DNA from: Clitopilus passeckerianus | Taxonomy: Eukaryota > Basidiomycota > Agaricomycetes > Agaricales > Entolomataceae | DNA length: 64,000 nucleotides | Direction: 5' to 3' | Assembly: GCA_944990035.1 (NCBI GenBank) | Contig: CALYLX010000157.1 | Location: 721,993 to 785,992, forward strand | Shown: piece after piece, positions 27,101 through 42,700 of the stretch | Numbering within the stretch: position 1 is the stretch's first letter | Layout: each line of letters opens with the position of its first letter | Made by a program: the position numbers and the translations under genes | The notes under the pieces: generated by a model | Told to the model about the DNA's origin: nothing | Database searches by the model: none | What the model saw: only the letters and a program-made list of their open reading frames with translations

Positions 27101-30100
27101 TACTACCGCCTGGGCGACGACCTCTACATCCTACACGAAAACTCCACTTACTCTCAAGAACACCAGGAACCTTAGGCTGCAAATTGTATGAAAGACTATT
27201 GCCCAATACATTCACTAAAAACCACTACTGAATTCCGTCTTGATATGAATGAGAAAGGTAAAGTGAAGGTATACAAGTGGTGGGATTGAGAAACCCTGAG
27301 TTCCTCATATAAACCGAAGATATATATCGACCCTATGGATGTCAGGCGACGAGAATATTGTGTTGGTGCTATCCTGGAACTCCTGATAAGAGCCTACATG
27401 TTCAGAATGGGGATATCTTGGCCGGAGCAAGCTAGAACAATCGCGGGCTCACGGAAGGTGCGGGCTACAAAGCTTTTTCCCGCTGGGAGTCCAGCAAGCA
27501 TTGTTCCTCCAATTCCGAGCGGTAGTAAAATGCTCTGATTCCTTGGAACTGATCGGTAAAGGGAGGGAACTCGAACGCCTTGATCAGAGGCTGAATAGAG
27601 TATCGACGTGTCGTGTCAATTATTATCGTGTCCACCCCCGGAGAATGGGACAGCACCGATGCTATGACCAGGCTGGCTTCGCTTGAGGAGAGACTGGGGG
27701 CCCGGGCATCGAAGAAACCATGATCATAACTCAATCCCACATTACCCTGCATGTCGGTGCTGGCATGCAGGCTGCTGTGCATGGATTTAAGTCGCAACGA
27801 GGAGCGCTCGGCGAATGCTCTGAAGTTCTGGAGCCAAACACTAGGCAGGACCCGAGCCAATACAATATGCTCGAGTCGTGGAGCGGCCATAACATCGAGT
27901 AGATCTGGCGCTTCTATGCTTCCTGAAAGGTTAAGATGGAGAAGCTTCAGCTTTGGATAATCCATTACGGGGACCTCTCTAGCGTTTAGGGCGTGCCAAG
28001 GATGGTACGATCGGGTTTCCAGGGTGAAATTCTCCAAGTTATGGCAACGGGTGCGAAAACCTGCAAGAAAGTGGCCCCAATACTCTGACCAGGATGAAGT
28101 CTTAATTTCGATTGTTGTAAGCTGCTCCCATGGCATCGGGAGACTGAATGGTGAAGGCACATATTCCAACGTTGCTTTTCGTAGGTGTGGTGCCGTGATT
28201 CTTAAGCCCGAACCCGCAGCTTCAAGAAGGTTGGTATCCTCTCCATTTGCACCGTTAATGGTAATACATTCCAGATGTGGAAATGGAATGGACCATAGCT
28301 GTGTGGGGATCCGACGATGTATATTAAGGAATTGAATTCGCGGGATGTAATCCAGTAGCCACTTCGGCGACCTGCTACCACTGGATGGCCCGGAGAGTAG
28401 AGAAAGTGATATTTTGAGAGGGGCCGTTGTGCCTACATGGGCGAAAAGCCCTGCGTGTTCCCAATTTCCATCATTGATATGAACGTTGGTCCAAAATATC
28501 GGTGAGCCTTGTATGAGAGTCTGCCACCAGTGGCATGTGACCAAAAGGCTGAGTCTTGCATTCTTAGGATGCTCATCGACCTGGAGGACTGACTGGAAAA
28601 TCTTGATCCATATATCCGCTGGAACTCGACGAGCCACGGAAACGACTGACTTGTAAGCTTGCAGGCGCTCCTTTCTGTTGTCCCGTTTGATTTTCAGTAA
28701 TGATAAGTGCGATTTTAGTAGACTTATTTCATCCTCTGCATCGGTAAGTTCCCTGCTCTGCTGCTCGATCTCACGCCGAAAATGAGGCAGGTCGGACTCC
28801 AACGGTACATCGTTGGTTTTGAGGAGGTGATTGAATGCTGCGTCAATCGTGTTAATTTGGTCCGGCAAGGACTTTGCGGTGCCACGTGGATTTCAGAGCG
28901 TGGACAAGAGTTTGCTCAAGTTTTCTCTCACCTGAAGTGTCAATTCGCGTTGACATGCTTTACACTTCATGGTGGTCGGGGAGAGAAATGTGTTACTGAT
29001 GAACGGCATCTGGTGAATCCGTATCACACATTACTAACATCTTTTATCCCCTTTGATTTTAGATGTCCAGAATTTAGCACATCGACCTGATTCGTCAAAT
29101 TTCTCTGAAAAGCAATAATGTAGCGCTACATGGTGTTTAGATGGGAGTCATATGAGTTAGAGAAAGTCATGTCTATCCTAGGTCTACTAAATTCACAGGT
29201 AAATATCGATCCTCTGAACCTCCGACTGGCCTTGACCATCCGCTGTACGCATCCGCAGATCCCTATATTCTCCACTTTGGTAACATTACTGATAGGCTTG
29301 TCAGAACGAGCGAGAACAACCGCAGGTTCGCGTGAGGCGGCCTTGACTCTCTCCTCGTTCGTGAAGGCGTCAAGCTTCTGGTCATCGCTGTGCGAGCGCT
29401 GATAGGCCGTATTGAGATATCTGGTCGGATCCGTAAACGAATAGGCTTCCAGGGCTTTGACGAGGGTGTTGGCGTATATCCTATTTGTGTCCACTTTGAT
29501 GGTGGATACGGAAGGTAGGTTGGAAAGAATGGCGATTGAGATGGCGATCATATCGCCTGGGTTCAACTGGTATATCTTGAGAGTAGCGTAATCGTTGTCA
29601 ATCAGATGCACTATCCGAAGAGGAGCTGAGGAACGCTGAACGAGAGCTTTGACACTCTCAGCCCATACGCTAGCTCCGACTCGTCCCAGAGCGATGTAGT
29701 TTAGCACCGGAGTAGTTGAGGCATCAAGAAGCCAACGGAAGTCGGCGTCCGAGCGCAGGCTAACCTCGAGGCGGGTTAAACGTGGAAATATAACATGTTC
29801 GGAATGAGGGACTGGAGCTTGTTCAAGATAATCGGACGAGGCGGCGAGGTCAAGCGCCAAATTTTCTAGTGAGTGTGCCGTGAGAGCCAAGGTTTGGATG
29901 ATGGAGTTGGCGTCAATACGGTCCGAGTGTCTTATGGTGAGGTGGGTGAGTTGCTGCCAGGGGATTGGGTAACCTAGAGGAAAGGCGACATCCTCGAAGG
30001 TGGCCCTGCGTAGTAGTGGGGCATTGATCACCCCATTCCACGCCCGCCTAGACACGTAGAAGGGGAGCTGGTCTCCAGAGAGGTGGCGGAAGATAATCGA

Positions 30101-33100
30101 GTAAAGTATAGTGAATTCATTCCCCCATGGCATGGAAGGGACTTCATACGCTACGATGAGTGTCTGGGTGCGTCCGATGTAATCGCGCATCCAGTCGAAG
30201 GCCGGGAATTCGTAGAGGTCGTCAAATGACTTCCTTGTATCCAAGTCAAATGTAACGTTGAGTGGCATAGTGTTTCCAGTACTGGCGAAGGCTTTCTTTG
30301 CAGCGGCCCAGCTGGCGCTATAATCAACAACGATGTTGTTCCAGAAGATGGGTGTGTTCAAGATGAAATTGCGCCATCTCGAACATACTTGCATGAGTGT
30401 GAGTCTGATCCGTTTGGAGTCGTCTTCGAAGATGAGATCCTCAAAGATGGTACCCCAAATATCATCAGGAAGGTACCGGACGGGGGAAGCAGCAGATTCG
30501 TAGAGTTGTAGGCGCTTCCATCGAATTGCCTGCTCCAGCTCGAGTCTGCGCAGCCGATCCTTGAGATTTGAGACTTCTCGATTGATATCCGAGAGCTCTG
30601 TTTTCTGCTGGAGTAGCTGTTCCGTTATAACTGCTCGCTCCGAGCTCGATGGGATGGTGTTTGTTCTCAGCAGATGACGATATGGTGCATCAAATAAACA
30701 CAATCGGCAGATCCCCGCTGACCTCTCGTCCTTTCAATGGAGAGTGAGCTTTGATAGCTGTAATAGAGGCAATCCTAACCTGCTCTGCAAGTTCGCGATC
30801 GCACTGATAGCAGTTCATGGCAGTAATGAACGAAGGTTCGAGCTGACTGACAGCATGAATGCAATGTCCAGGCTGTCTAACTCCTTTCGGTAACTACCCC
30901 TTTGTGGCAGTGCGCTCCCCTTTCAGACAAAGTTCCCACAATTGGCGTTGTAGCGGGCCGCTGCTCTGAGGAGGCCCGCTCCTTTTCTTTTCGCTACTCC
31001 TCGAACAGTCATCTGATGATGGATACCAGCAGCCGGTCGCTGTTGAGAGGGGACTGCTCGACGCCTATATAACTCTGACGAAAACGGTGTAAATGGCCGA
31101 TTTAAAGGTCTCCTAGGTCGCCTTTCAAGCCTATCAACAGCCTGAACCATGAAGTTTCTAGGCTTTATAGGCAGCCTGGTTGCACTTTGTGCCGGTGAGT
31201 TCAGTTGCAAGTTCAACCCACGTTTTACTCCGAGCGACCCACGTCTGCAGTTATAGCTCCCACCAATGCTCTCATAAACCCAATCCTCCCAGGATTCAAC
31301 CCAGACCCAAGCATCCTACGCGTCGGTTCGGACTACTTCATCGCAACTTCTACCTTTGATTACTTCCCTGGACACCCAATCTACCACAGCAAGAATCTAG
31401 TTGACTGGAAACTCATCGGACATGGCTTGACACGCGCTTCTCAGTTGGCTATGTTTGGTACACCCTCGGATGCTGGGATTTGGGCACCAGCGTTGAGGTA
31501 TCACGGTGGCTGGTATTATCTCGTCACGACGGCGCGTTATGTTTATACATGTGGGCAGCATAGTCTATTGGGTGGTCGTGTTTGGTGCTGAAATGTGCTA
31601 AAGCGGAGCTGAGGCTGTTCCCTCGGTCGTTCTACGTCAAGACCCGGGATATCTTTGCCAATAATTGGAGTGAACCTGTTTATTTCGGTCTGTCTTTCTC
31701 ATAAACCATGGCATATTGAATATTCTAACATGGACTCTCAGATTTCTTGGGATATGACGCAGAGCTTTTCTGGGACAAAAATGGGGACGTATATGTCACT
31801 TGGTGTGGTATCAATAACGCAAAGGATAAAATCTACGGTAAGCCTTCTTTAGTCTTCTGAGCGCGCTTTTCAGATCAAATCCCTTCTTTTCAAGGTATAT
31901 ACCAAAGCAAGATCGACATAAGCACCGGAAACTCGGTGACTCCCGCTTCCCTCATCTTCAGTGGAACACTCCCGAACGATGCGAGTGCAAGGCCAGAAGG
32001 CCCACACGTGTATCACATCAACAACACGTACTATCTCTTGATAGCTGAAGGTACGCCCTCCGACTCTCCCCTGTCTTCTCCCACTAACGTCTACCTTTTC
32101 CTTACAGGAGGAACAGGCCCACCACACCGAGCCACCATCCAGCGCGGTCCCTCACCCTCAGGTCCCTGGGAAAACAACCCCGCCAACCCAATCCTCTTCA
32201 ACGGTGCCAACGCCTCCTTACCAGTTCAATCTACAGGCCACGCCGACTTCGTCCAAGCACCAGACGGCAAATGGTGGGGCGTCGCTTTGGGTACTCGTCC
32301 CCAAGCAGGCAACTTCAGTCACCAGCAGCTCGGGAGGGAGACATTCCTCTTTCCTGTCACCTGGAAGGACGGATGGCCGGTATTCAATGACGGGGCGCCG
32401 ATAAGCGAATACCTGCCTGGTGTGTTGCAGGATAAGAGTCCGTTGGTTAACTATACCAACAACTTCGACTCTCATACGCTGGACGGGTCGTTCTATTTTA
32501 TCCGAACGCCCTACAAATCATTCTACTCCCTAACCTCCAAACCCGGGTTCCTCCGCGTCCTCGGGAACTCGTACGCTCCTGGAGATAGGGACAGCTCTGC
32601 CCTGATCCTAAGGAAACAAACGGCATACGAGGAGACGTTCGAGACGAAGCTGCATTTTACACCTAGCTCGAACTTGACAGAGGCAGGGGTGTCAATTTAT
32701 TATGGCGACTTTTTGCATAATGAGATTGGGGTAACTGGTGGGGATGCAGGGAGGTTTGTTAGGGTTAGGACGATTGTGCAGGCGCAGCAGGTGGGGCCTT
32801 GGGCGTTGACGACTGCGAATGCGACCATTACTACGGTGAGATTGAATGTTTACGGCTTTAGACGGAGAGCTGATTGGGATTTGTGTAGGTGAATCATGTT
32901 GCTCTCAAGACGAAGGATCAGCCGGTTAGGCTCAAGATTGTCGGCGCTTTGACATCGTATACTTTGGGATATGCGGAAGGCGATGATGCAGAGTTCACCT
33001 TCCCTACTACCATTGATAGCGCTGCGCTGACTGTTCCTCCTGCTGGGTATGTTCTTTCACCTCGACCGGGGTTTGGCATTTCTAATTCTTTGCTCTCCAT

Positions 33101-36100
33101 TTCAGTGGCTTCGCCTTCAAGGGAACTTCATTTGGAGTGTACAGCACAGGAAATGGACAACCCATCCTAGAGCCTGCTGACTTTGAGTATTGGAAACAAA
33201 CACCAGTAGTACCACCAATCCTGTAATCTTGTATCCAAAATATATGGGGGAGTCAGCGAAAATGACCGATGACATCGTAAGTTCCCACGGGTCGGCCACG
33301 CCAAATTTTGGTGTCAGAACTGAGTGTGCCGAGTTTGACGCCACCGTGACGGCTCTCACTTCCAGCTCAGTTTCCTTTTCACACCATCCTCATCGTTCAA
33401 AATGTCGTCGGAAGACACAGCGACCACCACCTTCGTTGACCGAGTCCAGAACTTCGTCGCAGAGAACAAGCGTGCAGTGCTCATTGCCACGGCTGCTGCC
33501 GTCATTGCTGCTGGAGGTGTCGCTTACTATGCCTCGACGTCGTCTTCTTCAAGACCTCCGTCAGACTCTGATGCTGAGAAGGGAGCTGCTGGGAAGAAGG
33601 GAAAGAAGAAGTCGAAAAGCTCAAAGAAGAAGACTGTGAAGGATGATGACGGTCCTATCTTGGAGGAGGTTGTACCACCGAAGACAGCCGTTGATGGTCA
33701 GTTTCGCGTCTTTGCACGGTCAATGAACGATATACTAACAGTTGAGGTCAACAGACCTACCACTGACAACGGAGGCTATTGCTGCCATGTCGGAAGAGGT
33801 GTGTATACCTTGCACGAGGGGATTCGTCTCACCTGACGTGTCTATGACAGGAACGCACAAAGGAGGCTGCGTCACTAAAAGAGCGGGGGAATGCTTCTTA
33901 CAAGGAGCGTAAATTTGCTCAAGCTGCTGTTTTCTACACCCGTGCCATCCAGGTGTCACCCAAACCTGAGCCTGTGTACTACAGCAATCGTGCTGCATGT
34001 GAGTTTTCTTGCCAAGAATGTCTTTGTCCAAGCCGCTCATAACAATTAGGTTACGTGAACATGTCACCTCCTCAGCACGATAAGGTCATCGAGGACTGTG
34101 ATGATGCACTCAAACTTGACAACAAATACATCAAGGCTCTCAACCGTCGTGCAACTGCACTTGAGGCTCTTGAGAAGTACGATGATGCACTCCGGGGTAT
34201 GCTTCTTTGACTTGTTTCTCACTCTTTACTGATGTCTCTTCTATCTAGATTATACTGCAGCAACAATCCTCGACAAATTCAGCAATCAGCAAACTGCCAC
34301 TGCCGTTGAACGCGTGCTGAACAAACTTGCCACCATCCGTGCGGCTGAGATCTCGCAGAGCGCGAACCTCGCCTGCCTTCCTACACCTTCATCTCTGCCT
34401 ACTTTGCTGCTTTCAGGCCTCGTAAGTCGCGTCTTACTTTCGTCTGCTTTTGGGAATATGTGTTTATCACATGCAAACAGGTGCCCACCCAGCCCTCCCC
34501 GAAAACCCAACACAGGGAGACCAGACGCTGCTCCTTTCCTTGCAGGCTTTGGATGCCCCAGATTACCCTCACGCCGTTACCCTCGTCAACGAGGCCATTG
34601 CTCAGGGTATCTCATGGAAGGAAGGTCAGGCAGAGGCGCTCAACCTCCGAGGAACATTCAAGTTCGTTGATGCATTTCCTCACTCAGGATGAATTGTAAC
34701 TAACCTTTGTATAACTAGGTTCCTCATTGGCGACATCGAAGGTGCCAAGACCGACCTCCAGGAATCCATCGACCTCGTCCCATCGTTCACCCAAAGCTTG
34801 GTGAAGATCGCTTCTGTTCATATGGAGCAGGGTGACCCTCAGAAAGCATTCGACTGCTTCGAACAAGCTATCAAGGAGAACGCTAACGATCCTGATATCT
34901 ACTACCACCGTGGACAAGGTAGGCTCCTCTCCTCTCTCCCACAACAATAACTCTCAACTAATACATATTTGTTGTGATATAGTCTTGTTCATTATGAACG
35001 AATTCGACCAAGCTGCTGACAACTACACCAAGTCAACTGAGCTTGATGATAAATTCGTGTTCTCGCATATTCAGCTTGCTGTTGCACAGTACAAGGCTGG
35101 CAGCTTGGCAAGCAGTATTGCTACCTTCAGGAGGACACTTAAGGCCTTCCCTGAGCGCAGCGAGCCTTACAACTACTAGTACGTTGACCGTTTTCTCGCC
35201 AGCCATTGCAATTGCTAATATCTCTTTTGAACAGTGGTGAACTGCTCTTGGACCAGAAGCGCTTCGAGGATGCCGTCGACAAGTTCGAGAAGGCAGTTGA
35301 GCAGGAGAAGGCCAAGTAAGCTCCCCATCTCTTCCAAACTTCCCATTTCCTCACCTCCCTCTCCCCCAAGGAACCCACCCAACGTCCTCCCCTCGTGAAC
35401 AAAGGTCTCGCCCTGTACCAATGGAAACAAGACATCGGCGCTGCCGAGCGCTGCTGCAACGAAGCCCTCCGCATCGACCCCGAATGCGAAGCCGCCGTCG
35501 CCACGCTCGCCCAGCTCAGCTTGCAGCAGAGTAAGATTGAAAGAGCCGTGGAGATGTTCGACAGGCAGGCGGATTTGGCGAGGAGCGAGCCGGAGCTGGT
35601 GAATGCCTTGACTTATCGATATGCGTCGGCGTCGCAAGTCGAGTTTTTGAAGCATTATCCGGATATGGCTGCTCAGTTGACTGCGCTTGCGCAGGGTATT
35701 TGAGAGGGGATGGAGGAGAAGAGATGGGGATGAGGTGGATGAAAATACGATGGAGCACCTGATAGACTCGAACTTTTACGCTAATACTTATTTTTGTTAT
35801 ATTTCGCCCCACCACTGAATTATAATGTTCACTGTTGGCCGACAGCTCCAACTGGATAACTCGAGTGTGAAGCTTTGAAGATTTAGAATTGGACTGGAAG
35901 CAATATTATACCGGGTATACAACAACATTATACTCCAAACATTAAATACAGATGAGCATATTAAATTCTACTGTTTTCCTGAGAAATTACTCCACTTCTA
36001 CTTTCTCCCCAAGCATGCTGGCTAGCGCATCGTTCCCAGTATCAACAGGGGCTTCATAGACTGCGAATGCAGCCCGTTTGCCCACTACAGCCTCGTCATT

Positions 36101-36587
36101 TGCGACTGCCCCAACCACGTCCTTCTTGTCAACTTGGCCGGTTGATGTCCATCCCTTTCCTCTGTCACTGAAGACCTCTGGCCGTCTGTCCAAGAGCATC
36201 TCTAGTTCTTCGTCACTGATGACGCCGGCTTTGCCCTCAGCGGTGTTTGGGACGACGTTAATCTTTTCGCCTTCGAGCTTCAGCAGAGAAGCCGCCATCT
36301 CAGCCATGGTTTCTTTCTGCTGGCCGCGGTCGTTCCCGAGGCCGCAGGCAGCCGCTGGCATTTGGAATTTGCCTATATCAAGTATGAGATGGTGGTTGTG
36401 GGTTGGGGTTGGAAGGTAACTGACCTTTGGCAATGACAAGCGCCTCAAGCTTCCTCTTCTCTGTAGCCCTTTGCATGATCTTGGTCTCTATGGTATGGGC
36501 ACTGACGAGCCTGAAGATCAACACAGGTCTCGTTTGCCCGATTCTATGTGCCCGATCCTGGGCTTGTACATCCATTTGTGGGTTCTA

Positions 36588-36779
<192 letters not shown>

Positions 36780-39700
36780 CTAGGGGTGCTGTAGAGCCGT
36801 CGATACGGCAGATCTTCCAGCCCATGAGTTCAACTGCCCAATCCTGTGCAAGAAAGAGCGATGTCAGTTTAAGTAGAACATTCTCCGGGAGGAATGAATA
36901 TACCTCGATGAGGTCAAGCATCGTTGTAAATTGACTGAACAAGAGGACTTTGTGGCCCTCGTCGAACAGTGCCCGCAGCAAGCGATCGAGCACCATCATC
37001 TTTCCACTGGCGTTCACCAAATCCTCATTGAGGACAGGTTGAAGTGTAACAGGGTCTAGTGGCCAGTCGAAGAGGTAAGGATGCGAGCACACTTTGCGGA
37101 GCTGCATAACGATGTTCTGGAGCTTCATATTATTGACTTGTTTCACTGTGGAAATCATGTGAGAAATACCAACGAAAGTAGAGAAGTGGAATAACTTACA
37201 GGTCGCCTTATATTTGTGCTCCTTCCCCAGTCGTTCAAGTTCAGCTTGGTCATTCTTTTCCTTGACCCGAACACCCCTCTCGTCGACCTCTCCATTCTCG
37301 AGCATCTCGAAATACTCGTCATCATCCCCATCGACGTTATAGCTCTTCTTTCCCTTCCTTCTTCGGAGCTTCCTAGGACTGTCATGAACCTCGCCATCAC
37401 CATCAGTCTCAGCCTTCTTCGGAGACGCTGGTGCCTCTTTGACGGCTTGTCACCAATCAGGTATGACCGGAGTGTACCCTCCAGGACATGGTTGTACGTC
37501 TCGCGTTGCTGAATACTAAGAGGTGCATATAGCACGTATTCCTTCTTCGGAGGTAAGTCGATGGCGACATCTGCTTTGAGGCGGCGAAGAAGGAAGGGTT
37601 TGAGAATTGCATGCAAGGACATGATGACCTGCGAGGATCGTTCATTGCCAAGACTGGTCTCCATGGTCGGGAGATTGAACCATTCTTGGAATGAGTCAAC
37701 ATCGTTGAAGATGTCTGGGAGTATGAAGTTTAGCAGAGACCAGAGTTCCGCGAGATTGTTCTATTGAAGGTTGGCATCAGCTTGACCACGAAGTAGTAGA
37801 AGTTGAAGGGCGAACATGTAATGGGGTACCAGTCAGTAACATCCTTCCGGCACTGGTGTACTTCTTGATCTCCTTGATGAGCTTGCAGTTCAGGTTCTTC
37901 AACCTATGTCCCTCATCCACGACGATATAACCCCAATTGTATTTTTCAAGATGAGCACGGTCTTTAATGATCATCTCGTAGGTGGTGATGACGACAGGAA
38001 ACTTCGCCATCTCATCCACTTCCTCCACTTCCTCTTCTGATTCCTCCACTTTGGTTGACTTGGAATTCTTGAATCGGCTGCCTGACTTAAAACTCGAGGC
38101 TTTCTTGGAAGAGCTGGCTCTTCCTTTGCCTTTGCCTTTAGCGTTGGATTTGTGCTTGGGAACCTCCTTTTCATGGGGTAGCGCCATGACCGTACGACGC
38201 AATTCCGCACGTTCGGCTGGAGAGCCGTGATACATACAGACCGGAATCTACAAAAGGTGTGAGTAACTGCCAGTAAAGAATAATGACAAGTTTGCATACG
38301 TTGGGGGCAAATCGTTTGTACTCATCAGCCCAATTGTGAAGGACACTGAGAGGGCAGACCACTAGGAAAGGCTTAGTGTTGTGTTGTTCTCGAAGGTAGG
38401 CGCTGAAAGCAATCGTTTGCAGGGTCTGAAGGACAATTAAAACTTCGCCCAGCAGCTGAGTAATACACAATTACTGACCTTTCCTAGGCCCATTTCATCG
38501 GCTGGGATATGGAATAATTAGCCACAGGTCAGGCGTGAGTGTAAGAATCAGATAAATACCAAGAATGCCAGAGATCCCATTCTGGTCAAGCGAGACCATC
38601 CACTGCAGACCTTCCAGTTGGTATGGCTTCAGCGTTGCCCCAGTAATTAGGGCCGGCTGGGTAAAGGCGGACTCCTGTGCCTCCTGTGGTTCAGGCTGGC
38701 CTACTGCCCCTTTCTTTCGTTTTGAAGGACCTGAATCTGAATTATCCTCGTCGTCGGTATCCTCCACCAGTGCCCGTGTCCGCTTGCGGCCTTTTGCAGT
38801 TCCACGTTTCGCGGCGAATTTGCCTTTGCTTTTGGCTTTAGCGGCGGCTTCGGCCTCTCTTTTCTCCTTGTCTTCGTCCATTCTTTGTTTCAGGATTTGG
38901 GAATAAATTGTGGACTTTTGCAGCAAGAATTCAAGGCGTGCATATTTCTTGGTACCCTCCTAATTTTCGAGCCTGGATTAATTTCAAGCTCGCAGGAGTA
39001 GCTGAAGCAAAACTGCGCACCTCTTCGTCTTCTTCTTCATCCTTTACCGACTTTTCGTCAAAGTTCTGACAGCCCAGGGTTAATTTCCCGTCAATGTCAT
39101 AATAAAGTACTTTTTGCTCATACCGTGTTCATTTCCGAGTCGTCGTAGTCAGAGGTGGCCGGCGGTGAAGATGGCGCCGTGCTTGCAGGCTCCGACGACA
39201 TTTCGAACGGTGCCGGCGACGCATAGGACGTTGGACTCGAGGACATTGTGGTTTTGGATAAATTAGCAATTTGGAGTCTTCGTCGATTGGCCACGGTACC
39301 GCGTATTCGAACTCAGCAAATCGACCGCGACTTGACCAGCCCTAAATGCAATCCACGTGACGGCATATGCGTGCCACTAAGAATAGAGAAATCCGATTTC
39401 TGACAGTGAAGTTCCGTTTGAGTTCTTACTCGACCATTGAGACTTCGAGCGATAAATCAGCCAGCTTTTTACCCTTTCCCGATTTTAAACATAGCCTTTG
39501 GAGGCTACTGACGTATTTAATAAGCCCTAGTATGTGTGCAATCTGGTTGTCAGTGCGATAAACCGTCTCACTGACTCTCATACTTCGGTTACCCAATGCC
39601 TGATGGGCTTTTCCCTGTGGTCGCTAGTTTGAGGGTTGGTACAATTATTTATTTGATTCTTCCCTTTGCAATACGAGGTATGTGGTATCATCATACAGGT

Positions 39701-42700
39701 GTAACCTACAAGGATAATTCCTACAGAATATACAAGTATGTAACAGATGCAATAATAAGCAAAAGAGTGCAGTGCAAGCCATCTCAACTAGGAGTGAGCT
39801 CGAATGATAATAAAGATGTAGTAAACGAATGACTAGAAATCAGGAATGCAAAAACGCCAATAACATGGCTCCAGGCTGAGGCTGATATATGTCCATCAGA
39901 AAAAGTTCCGTCGAGACGACGACTGAGGCTGATACTCCTGTGCAAACGGATACGAGGAAGCCGCAGCCGATGCAGAGTTCGGGTTCGAACGGTTATACCC
40001 ATAGAAGTTGAGCGTAGAGCTGTTCACCCTCCCGCGGTCGTCGTAATCATCATACTCACGATCGCGGTCTCTACCTCCGGAGGTAGGAGGGGATCTGCTT
40101 CTACCCCACGGTTCAGGAGAAGCAGCGAACTCTTCGGTCTGGAGAGGTAGCTGCCAGTCCCGGGGTTTGGACCCAGTTGCTCGGGTGTCGCTGGCGCGTT
40201 TGTAATGGCTAGAGCGTGCCGCGTCTCTATCCGACGAGAAGGTGGCGGATTCGGGGAAGTAGGATTTACTCTTGAGGTGCGTTGAGCTGGTGGGTGTTTC
40301 GGCTGGTGGGCGTGCACTGGGAGTAGAGCGGGAGCTGGTTGTAGGTTTTGAGCCGGAGAACGTCTCGGATGCTTGTTCTGAGCCGTATTGAGCTACTAGT
40401 TGACTGCGGAGAGGGAACAAGGTGAGATAGAACGGTTGGAAAGTTATTTATGGATATCACGCACTTTTTATAGCTATCCAGGAGCGCCCTCATAGTCTTC
40501 TCGCTCATTCGATATGCCTTGGGCATCATTCCCTTCCCGAACCTGTAGGTGACATGGTTGGAGCACAGCAACCCGGCTATTATCACGCCCAGGTGCACGG
40601 GGACGAGGGAGAATGCAACGATAAACCATCTCCCAGAACCATCTTCTCAAAGTCCATGTAAGGCTCTTTGCAGCCAGGAAGGCTGCTGCGGGCATAGCAG
40701 GTTTGCGTGACGGTAGCCTCCACAAAGGGGGAGAAATATCCACAGCAACTGAGCTGATTTTGTATCCTTGCCCGACCGTCGGCACCCAGACGCTGGGACC
40801 ACTGGGCGTTGATTTTGCCCTCGATATTGTAGCTGCGTGTGCGATATGAGATGTATCCGGGCACCACGAGGAATGCAAAAGTGATCCAGAGGAGGAAGGT
40901 GTAGGTGGCAAGGAATGAACGGTTGTTGAGGAGTATGCCAGCCCAGCCGATAACGCAGGTAAAAACGCCGCAACCGGCTGCAATGGTCGACACGATGAGC
41001 TCGGTGCGATTGCCTACACGGATGACATCCGCGTGGTTAAAGATGTTGAACCATGTCAACAGACAGAAAATGAGCGAAACGAGGGAGTAAATTGTCAACT
41101 GGAACAGGGGTTAACAATGGAAGAGCATGCAGAAGTAATGTACTGATTCACCAGGGTATTCGTGATAAACAATATCCACTTGAATCTGTTCCATCTCATG
41201 GTGCCTTTCTTGTTGGACTCATCGTTTTCCCAGTATTCACTGAACCTCTGGGCATCAAAGCGGTCGACCGCATTGGAGTTGCTGGATTTTGCGCTTTTGC
41301 GATTGCGCACTCCGCTAGGGAGTTGGACAGAGGAGAACTTTGAAGGGATATAGTTGACGCTTAGGGACATATGTGAATCGTCACGGTCTTCCCTAGTGAG
41401 AAGAGATAGAGAGGATGGTGCATTGAAGGCGGTAGAACCGAGTTCACCACGCGGGCCCATATTTAATTGTCGAGAAGGGGTAAAATGGCCGTTTGAAGTC
41501 GGCTGAGGACGGCTGACTGTTGACGAACAGTTAAGTACAGCCGTCGTGGCACGCCGTTTTAAGAACGCCGGAACTGCTCACAAGGCCTTGAAAAGGTTCC
41601 AGATATGCCTTCCTGATATCTTGACAAGAATTCAGTCGACTAGACGCTAATTCTCCGAGAAACCACCAGGGTACAGTCCAAGTGAAGAATCCAGGTCGGC
41701 CAACGACACAGTGGTGTAAGTTCAAGTTGCGAGGTCAACAAATTTCTGCTCATGGGATTTGTCGCTCCGGAATGCCCAGCAAACGAATCTGCCATCTGTC
41801 GGCTGTCGCCAGGCATCGTCCAGTTGTGATGTTGACGATCATGAGAGTCGTTGTGCAGTGTGCAGTGTTGACCGTCGGTGATCGGTCCGGTGCCTGGCCC
41901 TAATTATGCCCCACATTTTCCCACCCAAAATTGTGGCTTTCAAGCGGAAACCCATCTGGAAACCGACCTTGTCCCATCGAAAACAGGAGAAAACAGGTCG
42001 TCGGAACGTCATGTCAGCGTTGACAGGCCTTATACTCGTTCCTTGTCCTAAACTCAATGGCTAGAAATTCCAGTGTGTGGTCAAGCTAGCTCATCATTCC
42101 TTATTCCAAGACGGGCATGGTATTTGTGTTATAAATAGCCAGCAACCGTCAGAATCTCTCTTTTGTTGTGCCTATGCGCAGTATGATCGACGCTTAAATA
42201 TACTAGGACGTCAATCTCGTAGGGTAGACAGGCTCCTACAACTTCCCAGAGAAATGGAGACACGGAGGGAGCTCGCAAAAGCTTCCGCCCTCACCCAAGT
42301 ACTTGCCTTTGGAGGTGAGCTGCCCGTTACTTATCATGATGATGGGTAATGCCCGATTTGTACATGGCCATGCCAATTCCCATGTTGTCGAACCGTACTT
42401 AATGATTCCGTTTTATCGCGTTCCCCTCATCTATTTTGATTCATCAGGAGCAGTAGTACTCTATGTTTTGCCATTTAGTTGCGACATAATTATCTAAGGT
42501 GGTCAGATAGCTGCTTTTCGCATTTCCTGTGCACGAAGTCTCTCCTGCGGGTCCAAATCCTGTTCAAATGGACTGAAGGACTCTTCCGTTTCACGAAAGG
42601 CTTGCCGGAGAGCTCTATCATGGACCGAACTCCTTGGCTTGATTGAGCAACGTACTTCCTTCGGGGCATTCACCAAACCCTGTTCATATATGTCAATCTC